This document shows, one piece after another, positions 62,789 to 64,000 of a DNA stretch of 64,000 nucleotides. The notes beneath the pieces are model-generated. The model saw nothing but the letters and a program-made list of their open reading frames with translations, was not told the origin of the DNA and did no database searches. This DNA is from Bacteroidia bacterium (GTDB lineage Bacteria > Bacteroidota > Bacteroidia > Cytophagales > Cyclobacteriaceae): positions 124,001-188,000 of the forward strand of contig JAUIAO010000004.1 in NCBI GenBank assembly GCA_030425425.1, in the 5' to 3' direction. Made by a program: the position numbers and the translations under genes. The number at the start of each line of letters is the position of its first letter. The first letter of the stretch is position 1.

Positions 62789-63280
62789 ATGATAACATCA
62801 ATTGTAGAAATGCCGGATCAGGCGAAAGTTTGGGTTTATCAGGCCAATAGACCTTTTTCTGACTCTGAAAGAATCCTTATAGAAAAAAACCTTGAAGCGT
62901 TTTGTGGACAGTGGGCTGCTCATGGGAAGCAGCTCACCAGCACATACAGCATCGAAAAAAATCAATTCATCATCCTTGCAGTTGATGAGTCTGGTCATCA
63001 GGCAAGCGGATGCAGCATAGACTCATCTGTACATTTTATCCAGCAAATAGAGCAAGCAACTGGTCTCAGTTTGCTAGACAAATCTCAAGTGGCTTTTGAA
63101 ACAGAAGAAGGGATTATTATCAAACCTTTCAATAAACTGAAAGAAGCTGTCACCACTGGTGAGATTAAACCAGACACGATAGTTTTCAACAATGCAATAC
63201 AAAATGCAGCAGAATGGAAAAGTAGCTGGGCAATTCCGGCTAATCAGTCATGGCTTAAGCGTTTTTTCTCAGTGAATTAA
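62789..63280 (+). CDS. Conserved protein often labelled ABC transporter ATPase
   Basis: 163 residues. No Walker A or signature motif, so the common label is misleading. ANRPFSDSERILIEKNLEAFCGQWAAHGKQLTSTY and IIILAVDESGHQASGCSIDSSVHFIQQIE form the conserved core of this Bacteroidota family, which follows the Fe-S pair in related genomes. The 48-bp repeat and cassette now separate it from them. Function unknown. Confidence 0.75.
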   Translation: MITSIVEMPDQAKVWVYQANRPFSDSERILIEKNLEAFCGQWAAHGKQLTSTYSIEKNQFIILAVDESGHQASGCSIDSSVHFIQQIEQATGLSLLDKSQVAFETEEGIIIKPFNKLKEAVTTGEIKPDTIVFNNAIQNAAEWKSSWAIPANQSWLKRFFSVN

Positions 63281-63425
63281 ATTTTCTATTTATTCAAAAC
63301 CCGCGGTAGTAAGTAGTGGTTTAATCAGTTGATATTGTCTCTCTTGATAGGGTGTAATATTTAATTCCCGAATTATTCGGGTTATCTTACTTTTCCATTT
63401 GGGGAATGAATATTTGATAGATAGC

Positions 63426-64000
63426 ATGAAGCAATTAGTTCCTGTTTCGTTGATTTTGCTCCTTCTTACTTCTTGTGCCGATAAAGTCGCGCAAAAGAGT
63501 TTTGACAAAGGAGAGTTCAATCGTGTCATAGAGGTTTACAAGGGTAAAGTATCAGATGATAATGCTGAGGCTAATTTCTTATTAGCTGAAGCATACAGAA
63601 AAAGCAATCGGCTGGAAGAAGCCTCTCCATATTACAATAAGGCTAAAAAAGCTGGATTGAAAGACCCAAGTCTCGACTATTACCTTGCTCAATCTCTGAA
63701 ATCCATCAAGCTCTATGATCAGGCTAAAGAGGTACTTCAAAAGTATGTTGCCAAGCCAGGAGGAGATCAAAAGTTCAAAGAGTTGGCACGGCGTGAATTG
63801 GATAATCTTGAAAACATTAATGAGTTAAAAAGTCAGACCAACTACTACCGCGTTAAAAACCTGGAAGAGCTCAATACCAAGTTTGCCGAGTATGCACCTG
63901 TTTATCTTGGTGGATATTTGTACTTCACATCAAATCGTGATAGTGAGCGCATCTACTTTGCTACGGGAACACCTTTTACGGATTTGTATCGTGTAAGAAC
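63426..64000 (+). CDS. PorE-like T9SS lipoprotein with TPR and WD40-like repeats, 5' part
   Basis: 191 codons before the window ends; not closed. Lipoprotein signal MKQLVPVSLILLLLTSC; TPR units from ~20 to ~125 (FDKGEFNRVIEVYKGKV, NFLLAEAYRKSNRLEEA); then PVYLGGYLYFTSNRDSERIYFATG, the first blade of a PD40-type propeller. PorE, an outer-membrane OmpA-family lipoprotein of the type IX system, has this N-terminal order; the OmpA part would lie beyond the window. Confidence 0.75.
   Translation, partial: MKQLVPVSLILLLLTSCADKVAQKSFDKGEFNRVIEVYKGKVSDDNAEANFLLAEAYRKSNRLEEASPYYNKAKKAGLKDPSLDYYLAQSLKSIKLYDQAKEVLQKYVAKPGGDQKFKELARRELDNLENINELKSQTNYYRVKNLEELNTKFAEYAPVYLGGYLYFTSNRDSERIYFATGTPFTDLYRVR

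Overview
The window reads as chromosomal DNA of a marine-type Bacteroidota, most likely a Cytophagales relative (Reichenbachiella, Ekhidna or Fulvivirga-like). This is inferred from type IX secretion (T9SS) lipoproteins at both edges, an ATP synthase operon without atpD/atpC, bacillithiol synthesis (bshA), rhomboid pairs, frequent TTG starts and TTGA gene junctions, and scarce Shine-Dalgarno sequences. No database search was run; all family names come from motifs and overall sequence character.

Layout. 1-178: the start of a PorW/SprE-like lipoprotein gene, divergent from an M23 peptidase, bactofilin and the atp operon (AtpZ-like, membrane protein, atpB-E-F-H-A-G; 263-7066). 7079-9662: a UbiA-like membrane enzyme, a methyltransferase and a convergent THUMP-like methyltransferase. 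9826-12770: a PadR regulator and an 869-residue FtsX-type permease. 12832-16949: an accessory zone with a TPR gene remnant, an AT-rich uncharacterised two-gene operon, a partial 3' copy of asd and a PIN/DUF6364 toxin-antitoxin (TA) module. 17051-27879: asd, a 2292-residue secreted multidomain protein, a small membrane protein and an RCK-domain antiporter. 28223-33391: thioredoxin, RNase R, exonuclease, a DUF433/DUF5615 TA module and lipB. 33470-41555: YraN, a 5'-nucleotidase, an AbrB/Doc module with a broken doc, a double beta-propeller glycosidase-like lipoprotein, purM and YefM/YoeB. 41740-52147: minus-strand genes (MOSC, PIN-PhoH, AlbA_2, MoxR-like ATPase/VWA, fatty acid hydroxylase, bshA, serine hydrolase). 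52252-57650: mutL, two rhomboids and an MFS transporter. 57850-59870: a lipoprotein gene frameshifted by a 19-bp duplication, then tRNA-Phe with degenerate partial copies. 59956-64000: Fe-S oxidoreductase genes, a DUF2442/DUF4160 cassette between 48-bp direct repeats, and the start of a PorE-like TPR lipoprotein.

The core genes are ordinary. The unusual content is the small accessory cassettes: five TA-like pairs plus one unnamed pair in 64 kb. Two of them (PIN/DUF6364 behind asd, DUF2442/DUF4160 behind the Fe-S gene) share one geometry: the cassette lies directly after an intact housekeeping gene, and a second copy of that gene's 3' end lies on the far side. This resembles 3'-end-targeted integration, but no integrase or transposase was seen in the window. 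Degenerate tRNA-Phe 3' halves downstream of the real tRNA look like related scars. The best candidate for an undescribed system is the operon at 13299-15166, together with this cassette-insertion pattern.
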